NCBI RefSeq assembly: GCF_011745365.1
Contig: NW_024468918.1
Location: forward strand, 496,001-560,000
Reading direction: 5' to 3'
Length of the DNA stretch: 64,000 bases
DNA from: Cryphonectria parasitica EP155
Lineage: Eukaryota > Ascomycota > Sordariomycetes > Diaporthales > Cryphonectriaceae
How positions within the stretch are numbered: the first letter of the stretch is position 1; each line of letters starts with the position of its first letter. Positions 45,421 through 58,500 of this stretch are shown here, piece after piece. Position numbers and translations under genes: made by a program. The notes beneath the pieces are model-generated. The model saw nothing but the letters and a program-made list of their open reading frames with translations, was not told the origin of the DNA and did not search any database.

Positions 45421-45459
45421 CACACACACGCGCGCACGTACACACACACACACACACAT
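45421..45459. repeat. 39-nt strictly alternating purine-pyrimidine tract
   Basis: The tract changes from CA to CG, back through CACGTA, then to CA, never breaking pyrimidine-purine alternation. This is a classic candidate for Z-DNA. Confidence 0.85.
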
Positions 45460-45490
45460 TACACATCCACACCCTGTGAGATCTAGAATA

Positions 45491-45512
45491 AGAGAGAGAG
45501 AGAGAGAGAGAG
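45491..45512. repeat. (AG)11 microsatellite
   Basis: A dinucleotide purine run 30 nt after the alternating tract. Confidence 0.9.
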
Positions 45513-47789
45513 GCAGGGCCAGCGAGGTGCTTGTTTGTCATGGTGGATAAATATGACAGCTCCCAAAATGCTTGCTACGTGGTTGTTGTATCTCGCTTAG
45601 AAGGAGGGGGGGGGGGGGAAGTCGGCCATGTGATGTCGTAAAGACTTGGGTGTAGGTTTTTTTTTGTTTTTTTTTTGTTTATTTACCTAGACGTTGCACC
45701 GTTGCACCGTCTCTCCCGCTTGGATACACACACGTGTATCTTGAGAGAGTTGTGTGACTTCATGACTTCTGCTAATTCTGCTAATTTGGTTGGGTGGCGG
45801 CAGTTTACGATACGAGGGGGAATCAACATCACATCGTCCCTGTGGTCATCAAATCATGTGCCCTTGGATGGGGAAGGGCATGACAAAGGTTGAACAGTCA
45901 ATTACATGATTATAGCCTAAGTGTGTTGGCCAAGAGTAACAATAGGGACCAAAACAATGGGTCAATGGGTCAATACACAAAGACTCCTAGGCAACTAGTT
46001 ACTGAGAGTGGATGTGATGGCAGGTACCCTTGAATGTCACTCGAACCCCTGGAGTCTTGGTCTGTTTGTATATCTCAAGTATCATCTACACATACTCTCT
46101 CTCTCTCTCTCTTTGTGTGTATGTCTGCATCCCACTCTCCATCCTCATGATCAAGTCCTGTGCACACGCTACTCACTCTGGATAAAATCTCATCTACTAA
46201 GGACAAGGGCCTTGTGGGTGTTCTTATTGCATACCAAGTACCCCTAGGCAAGCGGCTCAAACCCCTCTCCTCCCCCGTATTTCTTTTCCCTCTGCCATCC
46301 TGTCTCTGAGACAAATTCATGCCAATAGGCCGGTGGTGTGGGAGGAGGAGAGGGGGGGTGAGCAGTCATCACCTCATGACTGAAAAAGGACAATAAAAAT
46401 AACAATTAAAAACCCTACTCAAAAAGACCACCAAAGCAAAGAAAAGAAAACCACCCAAGACAAGCGGGCCGTGTCTCTCCAGCATCTATAGTTTCCCCCT
46501 TTCCCGAGGTCCAGCTCGAAAAGAAGAGTAATCAATTCAACAAACCAGCTATTACTTCCAAGGGAAACAAGAGAAAAATAACACATCATTTTCTTTATCC
46601 CTTCTCTTTCTTCTTTCTCTTCCTTTCTTCTTCTCTCCTTCTCACCGCTCTTTTGGACCCGGTGTACCCCCTCGAGCTATAGTACGAAGTTTCTCATTTT
46701 CTCTCTTGTCCCCTTCCAGACCCCCCATTCACCCAGCCGTTTTGTGATAGTTCAGATTTCGTGTTTCCTTTCTGTGCCCCTACACCCGACCACGCGGTCA
46801 TGGGCCAGTGATGATCCTCCATGGAGCTCGTACGGTGACGGCGCTATCCGATGCAGGTCTTGGTCGCCGTGCGATGCTAAACCAGGCTTGGAAGTGACGG
46901 CAGCGAGACGGACGGGGGAAGAAGAGGGGGGGGGGGGGAAGAGATGTTATCTCGTTCCTGGGGTTTTCAATTCTCTTCTTCTCCAATGGGGACCACACCC
47001 CATCTTCGGTTCAGTATGCGTTGGTTTTCCTCGATGGAATCTTCATTGTCAGCCTCACGTCGACGCCGCCCGCCCCCTTCCTCCACATTGTCTCAAAAAG
47101 AAAAATCTCCGTCCCTTGTTTGCCCTCCCGCCCCCCGTTCGCCGTTCCATCCCGCCCCCGTTCGGGATTGGACCGTCCCGCCACCACACGCCATCTTCCT
47201 CCGCCGCGCTCCCGCCCGCGCGGACCATTTCGAAGCGCTCAATCCTGCCTTGTCTCACTTACTAGGTTGGGGGGGGGAGGTGTGTCCTCGAGAAGAAAAA
47301 AAGAGAGACACAAAGGTTGCATTCTCGTCCACTCATTCCATCCGCCTGTTCCGGTTTTTGTGCGCATTCGATGAGAGAGAAGAAAAAAAATGTATATGGG
47401 CAAGGCGAGCTGAGCCACAAGAAAAGAAGAAGAAAGGACCACAATTTCACATCACACACACATTCATTGGGTCTCCATGGTCCCAGGATCCCGGAGCTTT
47501 GCAGGTGCCAGCCCCTCCTTTTCCCATCCCCTCCTCGCTCTTTGTTTCTCTCGATGTGTGTTGTAACCTCGTGTTCCGCTCTCTCAGGTCTCGTGAAGGA
47601 TGCTGTACCCCGTACTGCACGGGCTCAGAGAGATCGAGTGGCCTTGAGTGCTGCATTGCTTTGCTCTTGTCTCTCCGCCCTTTCCCAGCCTTGCATGCTT
47701 GGGGAATGGCGGTAAAGGAGCGAGGTGTAGAGATAGAGGGGGTTTTTCTCTTGGCATGGATCTGAGATAAGTGAGTTTCCTTTCTCGCA

Positions 47790-47791
<2 letters not shown>

Positions 47792-47844
<53 letters not shown>

Positions 47845-47852
47845 TCTCTCTC
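47792..47852. repeat. Compound (CT)n(TG)n microsatellite
   Basis: About 17 CT units pass directly into about nine TG units and end in CTCTCTC. Confidence 0.9.
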
Positions 47853-49526
47853 CATGTATCTGTGACCTCTGAGGTTGGTTCGTACCTAATACATCAGAAA
47901 GAAGTCCGGTATGAGCGATAGTGGGCAACAAGAGGAAAAAAGAGATGGCCGATATAGCTTGATACACGGTGATCGACTGTTGAATTCTTCGCCGACCTGC
48001 CTACCTCCTTCTCCCGCCACTCCTCGTCCTCTCTCTTCATCTGTCAGTCTGTCAGTCTGTCAACCCACCAGCCACGTCTTGATATGAGACCTCGTATGAC
48101 GGTCTGACCATTTCCCCAGAGCCGTTGTCTCATCTCCGATCCTGATATGTACAAGTGGTGATGGCCAACCTGCCATGTATCTAAGCCTCTGCAAGACAGC
48201 TCTCCTCCATCAGGGGCGCACAACACAGCCTTCCTTACTTACCACTGCCATTGTTTGAAATACATGTGTATATGTATGTACATAGATGCATACATCAAAG
48301 TATACATGTATATACCCAGCCAGGGGAATCAAGCCCATGGCGTCGGTGGCGCCCACTCAATTCTGGATCATTGTTTTCCCCTTTTCCTCATCACCCCATT
48401 TAGGTCTCTCCTCAGCTGTAAAGTTGGAGCATAATGTGGCGTTGCTCTGCATCGGCTCACACGTCGAAGATGGGGCAGACAATGGGTGATCACTTTTTCC
48501 AATCCCCTCTCCCTATCCCTGATACCCAAACACTTCCCTGATAATATATCCAATTATCTTTACATATCACCTAAATAATTATTTAAACCTTTTTTAGTGT
48601 GCAGAGGGACCAGTAAAAGCCGAAAAGGGGAAGGAAAGAAAAAAAAAGGAGATGGGATCGGGAATGCTTGAGCAATAAAAGGAAGGCTATGTAACATATG
48701 ATGCGTTGACTTTCAATATTTCTGTGCCACTAAGCTTACCAAACTTAAGTAGCAATGCCAGTGGAAGAGAGACTCATAAGGTTCCTCCTGTCTTGTCCCT
48801 CTTGTCTTTTCTTCTTTCGGAAAACGAAAACAATTGTCATTAGCGCCAACCACAATTGTTCCTTGCAAAGGAGATCCATTGGCTTGTATCGTCTTGGATA
48901 TGTTATCACCCAGTGGAACGGGATAATAGGAGAATGTACTATGTAGTACTGCCCTCTACAGTATGTAACTATGTACTAGTAAGTATATGTCCAAAAGTAG
49001 ATATTCCAGAGGAGTTTGGTTTCATGATGACTCACTATGTGATTACCGGCAACATTCGCAAGGGGGCTTCAATTCCACTCTTTTAGTCTTCATCTCGGGA
49101 AGGGAACTTAGTCTCCTGTTGCCTGGATGAGACTTTGCCTTTGAGAAAGAAGACAGACAAGTACAAGCTGAACAGATGTCGGTCAGGGTTATTTCACAGT
49201 AGTACATGACATGGTCCCGTCGGACTTGTCCCGTACGTGCGATGATCATGGCCAGGGAAATGGTTCAAGACGAGGGCACGAATACACCGTTCATCTTGTC
49301 AGATATCAACGTCAAAGAGCCAATCGAGTCATTGCTCCTCTCTTTTTCTTTCTGTCTTTCTCTCTTCTCCCTCTCTATCTCTTCTTTTTCCTGCAAGATA
49401 GCGGGGTCATATTTCCACGCCTCCCTCGTATTGTAACCCCGTCCGTTGGTTGTTGTCCCATGTTGTTGTCATTGATGGATGTCTTGGCCCTGCGAGGGAC
49501 AAGTGGAATTATACCCACCACATCAT

Positions 49527-49549
49527 ACATGCATGCATGCATGCATGGA
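49527..49549. repeat. (ATGC)5 palindromic tandem repeat
   Basis: ATACATGCATGCATGCATGC and its continuation. Every unit is self-complementary and alternates purine and pyrimidine, so a cruciform or Z form is possible. Confidence 0.85.
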
Positions 49550-50408
49550 TTGCTCGAAACCCTTGCCCTCTTCCCTCCAACCCACCACTCCCAGGGGTGT
49601 GTCTTTTATCGTTTCCCTCTGCGAAGTCACAGTCTCGGATGAAATAAGGTCCTGGTAATAATGTAAGTATATAGTCAAGTCGTCAGCGGGTAGTTAGCGG
49701 GCCTAGAATGCCCCCCCACTCCCCCTCTTCCTGCCCAAGCCAACATCATTCTAGGTTGAAGGCCCACAGCAGCAAAGACTGCGACATACTACGACTGTAG
49801 TAGGTATCTCGTGCCGGTCTCACCTGTCTATCAGATCTCAGATGGTAAACAAGTCTGTCCGGTCTTACTATATTTATAAAGGCCATCATCTGTTTATTTA
49901 TCATCATCGTCTTTATGCACTAGTGTGGATTCGTCGTGAGCACAGGGGTGGTGGGATGATCAAGATATGGATGGTCCTGCTTTGCGTCTGCATGATGGGG
50001 GTGGTGGTCATGGCATGTGCCATATAGGCGGTGTGTGTGCGTGAGATAGAGAGGAAGTGTGTGTGTGTGTTTGTGTGTGTGTGAGTGAGATTTTGAGTGT
50101 GTGTGTGTGTGGTTTCCCCGTCCTGCCAGTCGTCAGCATGCCAACACCTATTCGTCCCCTCCCTCCATCTCTGTTCTTTCTCCTTTTCCTCAGACCCCAT
50201 CTCTGATCCAGGGCTTAAACATAGGAGGTTGGGTGAGAGAGCATGGCCCATGCGGCTAGGCGGCAAGTCCCGATGACCATCCCGACCTCGAGGCCGATTA
50301 CAAAGGTGCCTACCATCGGCCCTGCTGAGCAAGGTTGGATGTTGGACCACCAGACCCGCTGAAGATTGCCTCTTTCAACCTCTACTACACTACCTCCATT
50401 TATCTCTC

Positions 50409-50437
50409 TCCCTCCCTCCCTCCCTCCCTCCCTCCCT
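50409..50437. repeat. (CCCT)7 microsatellite
   Basis: Tandem CCCT units followed by a CT run; purine-only on the other strand. Confidence 0.9.
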
Positions 50438-53000
50438 CTCTCTCTCTCTCCTCTTTCCTATGGAATGAAGAGGGAGAGGAGCACGAGGATAGCAAGTAAC
50501 AATGTGAAAGCACCCTGAACAAGAGTAAACTGGAGAATGGGGCAGGGGATCGAATCCTCAGTGAGGATTGACCTCGACCACGTGAGTTCACCGCAAGGCG
50601 CACCTAATGCAGCCAGCCCTGTTTTCAGATCCCTGATCGAGAGGCTCGTCCGTTGGCTGCCTCCATCCCCCGTCCGAGCGGAAGATCCCTCGAGCCTAGA
50701 TTTGCACACTCAGGCCCCCCCCGGGGTCCCACCACCCCTGGAAAGAGAATAGACGAGGAGGGAAGGAAAAAAAAAGAATAGCTCCACAGGAAAGTCTTTG
50801 GGAAGAGAGAAACAAAAGTACCGAAGGAAAATGGGCTGCCAAGGAGGAAAGTCGACGCGAGATTGCAGCAGGTCCGTGCCGGGCCTGGCTGCCAGCGGTA
50901 GCCAGCACCCTTGAGAGGAGATCATCTTGTGCGAGACTCTTTTCTCACTCTTTTTTCTCTTTGTCTCTCCGCCTCTCGCTCTCGGAGTCCCAGTGTGGAT
51001 CCCACACTGTCGACATCGCTCTGCCGTCTCAGGCTACAGCTTATCGATCTCCCCATCGAGACCACATCCGGTCTGCAGCAGCAGGGGGGAGGGTCATACG
51101 ATCCTACCCTGCTTCTCCCTCGTCTGCCCCAGATCAGGATCGCGAACCTTGCTGGCCTGGGGCCCTTGAACAATCAATTGTCTGCCTTGTAGACCCTTGG
51201 AGAGGGAAATAGAGAGAGACAGAGACACAGAGAGGAGCATTGTGTCCGTGCGAAACACGACCACGTAGGTTGGAATAGTTGACTGGTCAGTTTACAAGGA
51301 GGTCACAGACCCCCCTCTCGTTGTCAGACATGCCCTTGTTGTCTCTCTCTCTCTCTGTCTCTCTCACCCCCTCCCCCCCCCTTCTTCTCAGACGAGCCGG
51401 TCCACTCACCCCATCGTCATGTATGGTCAAGAACCTTTCCTTTCCTTCTTAATTTGTGGTCAGCTTGGGAAATTGCCAGCTCTGCTGCATACAGCCGTCC
51501 TGCGTGACCTCGGGGCTGTACTTTGTGTGTACCTCTAATTCACCCCTTCCCCCTCCCTGGCCCCTGGTCCTCTCAAGCCCACCTTTTTTTCCAGCTCGAC
51601 AGGACCGACAGAGCGGTACACTAGTATCGACAAGCATGTGCGGCGATGCATGAGTGCGGGGACGTGGATGCGCATGCCTGCTGGGGAACTTCGGCCTCCT
51701 GTGGACCGTGGTCTCGGTTCCGCACGTTGAGATTTTATGAGTCAAACCGAGTAGCCGTAACACTTATATGCATGCATACACAAATATGTTTTTCTCTTTT
51801 TTTTTATAAAAAAAAAGGAAGGGGGGTGGGCCCAGGTTGGTGGAATAGGATTTGCCGTGCCATTGCCAGGCCGTAGACATGGCGAAGCTTGTCGCCAGCC
51901 CTCTCGGAAAAGAGAGAGGAGAGAGGAGCATGAATTCAGCCGACAAATCAGCGTTCGAGACGATTCCCTAGTCCAGTGGCGATAGGCTCTTTGGTATGGT
52001 CGGACGATTCTTGCTGCAGGATGGGGCAATTACTCATCCTCTATTTATCGGCCAGGCCTGAGAGGTGCGAGAGCGAGAGAGAAAAAGAGAAAACCCGTGC
52101 TTCCCTCTTTGAACAACTGTCTCGCGACATCCTCGGCCCAGCGTGCATGGGGAAAAGGAAGAGTGTGTGAAAAAAAAAAGAAAAAAAAAAGAGGAGCCAT
52201 GATGCAATCGAACCGTCGCATTCACTCCGCCCCTTTGAGGGAGGAAGGAGGCGACAGTGGAAGCATCGGGTCCAGAGTTGTTTTCTTGAGCTGCGTTGGA
52301 AGGAACCGACTGACGTGGCAGACACCAAAGATCACCCCCTCCAAGACCTGACAGCTCCTCTGCATATGCCGCCCAGGCGAAAGCTAAACCATCATAGTGC
52401 TTTCGCTTGGGGGAAAGAGAGAGGTGGGGGGGGGGGCCGGAGTCGATGCGAAAAACGATCCACCCTCGGCCAAGCCTCAGCAATTCTGTAACGTCTTCCG
52501 AACAAGGCAGCTGCTGGGACCTCTCGTGATGGCCTGTGGCAGCGAGTGAGCAGCAGAAGGGGGCTACATCGCGCCGTTTCTGTCAACCTCCGCTTATGGG
52601 GGAAAGAGGGGCGAGAGGGGTGTGTGGCTCTTCCGGGGGAAGAGGTGCATTGCGTGTGGCCCTCCCGACGACAACCAAACCAAAGAAAGCAAAGAAACCC
52701 TGGGCAATGTATAAGCAGCATGTTACCAAGGGTGTCCAGAGTCCTGCAGCGGGCAGCTCAACTAACCTTGTTTGGGCGTGTGTGCGCGCTTGTGTGTGTA
52801 GGGACAGAGACATGGTCCCAGACGCGAGGGAAATGTGACAGCTCATTTCTGATATTGGCAACACTGATGACGGCGCATGAGGCTGAGAATATCGAAATTT
52901 CGGGTAAGACAACGGGGAGAATGCACGCACGCACACGCAAGACTTTGTGCATCCTGTGCACCCGCGAGTTTTCTCTCATGTGATGAAGCCGCTATCCGTC

Positions 53001-54849
53001 TCGTAGTCTTTCTCCTGTCTTTGTCGTCTTTCTTCTCTCATTCTTCTTCTTGTGTCTGGTCATGAATGAGATCAGCTTCCCCTCCCTCCTTCCCGGACAG
53101 GCCGGCTGCAGAAGCCAGCGCTGATAGCTTAGTGATGATGAGAACAAGGTCACAAGAGGCGGGGACCCGAAGACAATCGGCATACCAATAGCCTTGTCGG
53201 TGATATTGATTGCGCTCCGAAGGTGACCTGTCTGTTTGGAATGCTCGACTGGCGAGCGTCTTGACCAGATTCGTCATGGCACGAAACGCACGCTTCCTGC
53301 GGCCGACTTCTTTGGGCCCTGTGGCTGTATAGTCGCACAAGCGGACAGAGCAGACAGACACGTTGGCGCACAGCTAGCATCCTTGGTGGTGCAGGTTTAG
53401 CTTCGCGTTACCGTCATGCGCACACACACGTAGTACAGAGCAGGCAGCACTTGTGGCCTGGCTCGCAATGTGTGCCCTGGCCAAGGTCTTTTCATCCTCC
53501 ATCAAGCCCCCAAGCACCACATGCACACAAAGAAAGGATAGTGCTTTCGTTGTGATACATTGCCCAGTAAGTAGCCTCTGGTATGACGGAGCTTCTGTGC
53601 CAGGACGAACGTACGCTGGTCCAAGAATCTCCATGATGTCTTGGCTTGAGCCACGAGGTCCTGTAGAGCATGATATGACGGGATGGAATCATCCCAGGGC
53701 AGCGCCAGACTTGTCACGAAATATCACCCCACCAGACTAGTCAGTCGTCCTGCCGAGATAGAGCAAGCACCTGCTCCTTCATCTGCTGCTTCAGAGATGA
53801 TATCCCATCCACCCACACAAAAAAGTCATGTCCACTTTTGCAAACACTCCAGGGGACACACACACACATACACACATACACACACACAGGCACGAGATGT
53901 GAAACTCTGGCAGCGCCTGGACACCAAAATAAGAATGCGTTCCTTGCTCCAGAGCAGCCGCCTGCTGAACACGCCCGTGACCATAGCAGGATCCAAAAGG
54001 TGATTAACCAAGACCCATGGTGACGGGGAAAATCTCACTGAGGACTTCCTCCGTGATTCAACATCAGACGACGTCGTCAACACCTTGCGATGTGACCCCA
54101 CAAAATGTCCGTTTCCAGAGCCTGTCTGTCTGTCTGTTCTCTCTGTGCTGCTCTGCCGCCAAGTTAGCCCGTCATAGTCAGAAAAATGTCACCAGAGTGG
54201 AAAAGTAGACCAAGAAAAGAAGAAAACAGACCGTGTTGGCAAAGCTTATCGTAGTGTGTCAAAAGACCCGCGCCAGCCGCTTTCGTTCTTTAGCTACCAA
54301 CTAAGGGCTTATCATGAGAAGAGAGGGGGGGGGGGCCTTCTTCAATTTTGTCAATTATTCTCTCAGAGACAAAACAAGCTCAGAGACAAAACAAGAGGGG
54401 AACAGACACACCTACACCGACCCACATGCTTTTGGTAAGAGATCCTCCCTTCTCCGTCTCTTTTCCGCGGCCGGAATGAAGATCAGTCCTGTTAGTGTGC
54501 TCGAAAGCGAACACGCAGCGCCGCGAGTGGCCATGTGTCAACAATCCTCCGAGGCGGAGCCCTTTTTTTCCTTCCTCGGTGCACCGGACCCAACGATATC
54601 CAAACAAATATTGTAGGGCGAACGTAGTGTGGGGGGGAGGGGTGTGTTTCCTGCAACGGCCATTGTCAATCCAAATTTAGAATTGAGCCCGACAGCCCCC
54701 TTCCCTTGCTCTCTGCGACCCCCCTCCTTCTTCAATACTCATTCTTGGCGTTTTTGCGAGGGATTGGCACAACTAACCTGCAGAGATTCGTTCGCATGTC
54801 GTGACTCACTAAGGAATGGATTGGGTGATTCGCCCATCTTGCATTGTCG

Positions 54850-54890
<41 letters not shown>

Positions 54891-57800
54891 CCCGCGCCCA
54901 TCCCCCCCCCCCTACTCCTTCTCTTCTTCTTGACTATAATTTACGTAGAAAGGAGATGCTCCTTAGTCACCCGTCGATTGTGATCCTCACTTGTTGATTT
55001 TTAGGCAAGACACCGCAGCAACCCATCCCTCCTTCCCCCTTCCGCTGGAACGAGCTACGTCATCCTGCTCAATGACTCGGCGACCGAGATGCTTACATTA
55101 CAGAAAGCGCAAAGAGACCACCCCCCGGTTGATCCGAATGAGTAAAATGAAATATACTGACAGTACCTGTTCCCAGCAAGCTGGGAAACGCACCTCCCCA
55201 ATGTTGTTGTTGTTGTTGCTGTACTATGGTATGTTTGTATGATAACAGGCAGGGTCTGTGGAGGTGGAGCTTTCGTGGCTGGGGGTGGAAGGATTCTAGA
55301 ATAATGGATGCCTGTTCGATGGTCAAGTTTGGCACGCAAACGGTGGGCGTGAGGGCATCAAAAAACCGCTGCTTGTGTGGAATCGACCGAGGAAAGGGGC
55401 CCCTGGCCTGAACAAGAGCGAACAGCGATTGGTGTGTTTCCCTCCGGGGGTTCCATTTTTTGGACTTTGAAGCCTGTCTTGGCTCCAGAACTTTCCTGCT
55501 TGATTAGACACTTCCCCCCACCCTTCCTTGTACTATGTAAGGAATACCATCGTAGTATTCGGTCCTCTAGCAACTCAAGAAAGTTTGTTGGACGAGACTA
55601 AATTGTCACGGTCTAATTGTGGACTGCAGTGACGACTGCATGAGCGGTCATGAGGCATTCGAACAACCGGCGATGGATCATTGCAAGTAATCCGGATCTC
55701 GGGTACTACTCGGCGCTGAGGTGGGGAACTCTCATTTCTGCGGCCTCGTCATAAGCACCATATCAACTTGTGTGCCATCAGCTCAACGTCTTGTGTGTGT
55801 ACTTTGGACAGGAGTTATGTTCTGGAGACGCATCCGATCGAATTCACGGACGTGGGTCGATTGCCCTCCCCAGCCGGCTTGCTCTGCTCCTGTCGGAAGA
55901 GTATCAAAGATCGTGCTCTTTTGCCCACTCCCCCCCCCCCCTCTTCCGCCGGCTTGTTACTGGCTTCCGTGCGTACAATGAATGGAGCCACTTTCGGAGG
56001 ACCTTTTTGGGGCTCTTTTTTTTTATATTTTATATTTTATTTTTGAGATTGTGATCGATATGCTTGCGATGGGTGGCGGTCATCCCATGCGAGAAAACAC
56101 CCTGAAACGAACCGACAGGGCTGTTTTCCCCACGACAGATACCCTGCCATTTCCTGCAAGTAATGATGACTTGCGTTTCGGTCCCCGCCCACCGTCCCAC
56201 ATCCAGCACTGGGATCACATAGGACAACCCGAAAAGGGGCTCGTGACACGCCAGACTTCTAAGCAGTAAGCTCACCCTGCGACGTCGTACTGTATATACA
56301 GTACTGCTCAAGTAGGTATTATAGGACTCATGGTGTGGGCCATGATCATGGGGGAAACTTCGTACGAGGGAAGGAGGCATCCAATCTCACCCTACAGCCC
56401 TACAGTTTGGCGCGCAAGATTTGTCCTTTGCTGATCATTCTTTGCTGAAGGAAAGGGTGAGAAGAGCAAAGAAAGAAAACGTTGGGATTTTAGGAGAGGG
56501 GGCGTGTTCTACAGGGCGGCGTGGCTGGAGGCGGTTTTCCTTCGTCACGGTGGGCAATTGGCAAATAACTGCCGCACAACCAGACGCGACTTGGTGCAAG
56601 TGCCACTAAGCATTTATCTCAGGCATCAAATGGCGAAGAAATTTAAGGGCACAAGGAGCTGCGTCGGCGACTACGTGGTCCAAGGATCCGGCCTGATGGA
56701 CTTGCTGCGTTGGGCCCGGCGGCATTGTTGCCCTCCCCGACCCTATCTGCACTGGATTGCCCCCAGGAGTTCACGCTCCACAAGGGTTGCTGGTAAACGG
56801 TCTCTTTCCCGAGGACCGTTCCGCTCGGCGGCATGAAGAAGCGAATCTCCCACGACGATGGATCCCAGAGAGTGACTAACAATCTGTCTGCTGCAAAGTG
56901 TTTGGCGGGACCCCGAGAGCTGTGTGAGAAAGACCCATACAGCCGGCCCCTTCTACTTTGATGAGCAGGCGCTAGATTAAAATACGAAAAGCAGAAGAAA
57001 AATAGCAGAACTAGTCCACAGGCGTTTTAAATGTAGGGTTTGAAAGCTGCGGTCCCATTAGGCTCGGAGTGATACTTCCAAGCAATGTGGCATATCCGGA
57101 CCCCAAGTCGCGTGCGTTCAGGTGAGGTCATTCAGGTTGCGCATTGGTCGGTGTGGTAGCAATGCGCAGTAGTGGTTCTGGGGGGTGGCGTGATGATGCA
57201 CGGACAGCCCGCGGATGTCTTTTGCAAATGCCGCGATGAGATCTGTGCCTCCCCCATCCCACCTTTGCACCAATGTTGCGCATCGTTAGGCTCTATTTCA
57301 TCACTTTTCATTTCTTCAGGAACGATTGATCTCTGACCGGTGAACAAACTTGGAAGTTGTTTTTGCATCTCATGCAGATGACCGGCTGTTTTACCCCTGA
57401 AACTCTGGGTGTGAGTGAGGGTTGCATCTCTCATGTCCCTGGCCATTCAGGTGCCGCCATTGGCTGCATAGTGGCATGCGTTCGGCATGCGACGGCCCCT
57501 CCCGAGGGAAACGATCAGGCCTGTGCTCGTCCTGGCAAAAGGACACTGGTGCCCTTAGTTTCTGCTGCCGCTGAAATGAGCACACCGTAGTAGGCCTGCA
57601 TCCGACAACAACCTTGGTATTGGGTGCGCGAGGGGAGGTGTGGTGTACCATGGGTCAAGATGAGGGCGGGCCTACACCTACTTCCATAGGCTTGCACCAC
57701 CTCCCCCCTCCCTCCCTCTTTCCCTTGTTGCACAGTAAGTTTTCTACTGGCTATCGACATGCTAGGTATGCCAGCTGCAGAGCCCGACAATGAGGCCATC

Positions 57801-58500
57801 TCTGTGGCTAATTGGGCAAGTTGTTGAACTTGGTGATACCGTGGTATGTACACAGCATCTCTCGGCTGGACCTACCAACAACACCGCGATTGCGATGTGT
57901 CGACAAAGTGGAATGAGTGATACAGTGATATGCGATTAGTGGTGTGCCCTGGTCCCTGGGGGCCCCAAACTTTTGAAACGAACAGGGTCAGGCAATCAAC
58001 ATGTAGACAGTACCACCGCATGCAAGTCTTCCCGACGCGACTTAATTTCTCTCCCTCTGACCGAGACTATTAAGAAGAGGTAGTAATAGTATGGGATGCT
58101 GTCGGGATAGGACAGACGAGCGGTAGCGCTATAGCTGCAGGCGTCTTTCGGAAAATGCCATAAAAGATCAAAATGAACAAGGATTCGGCCAGTCGAACCG
58201 GGATGGGGAGTGGAAGTGGAAGTGTACGCCATCCCGCCACCTTTCACGTATACGGTGCATAGTAGTAGCACTAGAGTTAAGATCATGTACCCAATGTTCC
58301 ATGGCTTAACGGGAAGGCCACCTCGGGGTGTGACAACTCCCAATTTCGAGTGTGTTGGCTACTAGATGTTATTGTATCCTGTTCAATGAATTTGACGAAA
58401 GCGGTCATGGTTTGGGCTTTTTGTTATTGTGCTCAGTCATTATCATTTTGTTGGTGCCTTTGCTAAATCCATACTAAATACATGGTATAACCACTGGTGA
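53001..58500. other. Gene-free region, third part
   Basis: Only short, unrecognised open frames are seen. It contains a (TG)20 microsatellite at 54849-54889 followed by a C run, CA repeats near 53860-53888, a C run near 55930-55941, and a T-rich stretch at about 56016-56044. No transposon protein motif or terminal repeat was seen. Confidence 0.55.
54849..54889. repeat. (TG)20 microsatellite
   Basis: A perfect dinucleotide repeat of about 40 nt, the longest such repeat in the window. Confidence 0.9.

Larger units (their letters stand above)
42288..46700. other. Gene-free region, first part of a 21.7-kb desert
   Basis: No frame here looks coding; open frames are short and of random or repeat-driven composition. 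It includes C runs (42685-42698), A-rich runs near 43085-43110, microsatellites at 43356-43389, 44029-44056, 45421-45459 and 45491-45512, tandem GGTT blocks (44735-44780 and 45195-45214), G or T runs near 45608-45620 and 45656-45680, and CT-rich tracts. Base composition is mixed, not AT-rich. Confidence 0.6.
46701..53000. other. Gene-free region, second part
   Basis: The longest open frame of the desert (46944-47765, 273 codons, plus) is in CT-rich, low-complexity DNA and looks non-coding. Microsatellites are present at 47792-47852, 49527-49549, 50050-50112, 50409-50437 and near 51342-51365. T- and A-rich palindromic sequence lies near 48255-48315. No RNA gene was recognised. Confidence 0.55.

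Noticed and set aside
46944..47765. 273-codon open frame, plus strand
   Set aside because: Composition follows the CT-rich and purine-rich DNA, there is no recognisable domain, and no codon bias is seen like that of the real genes.
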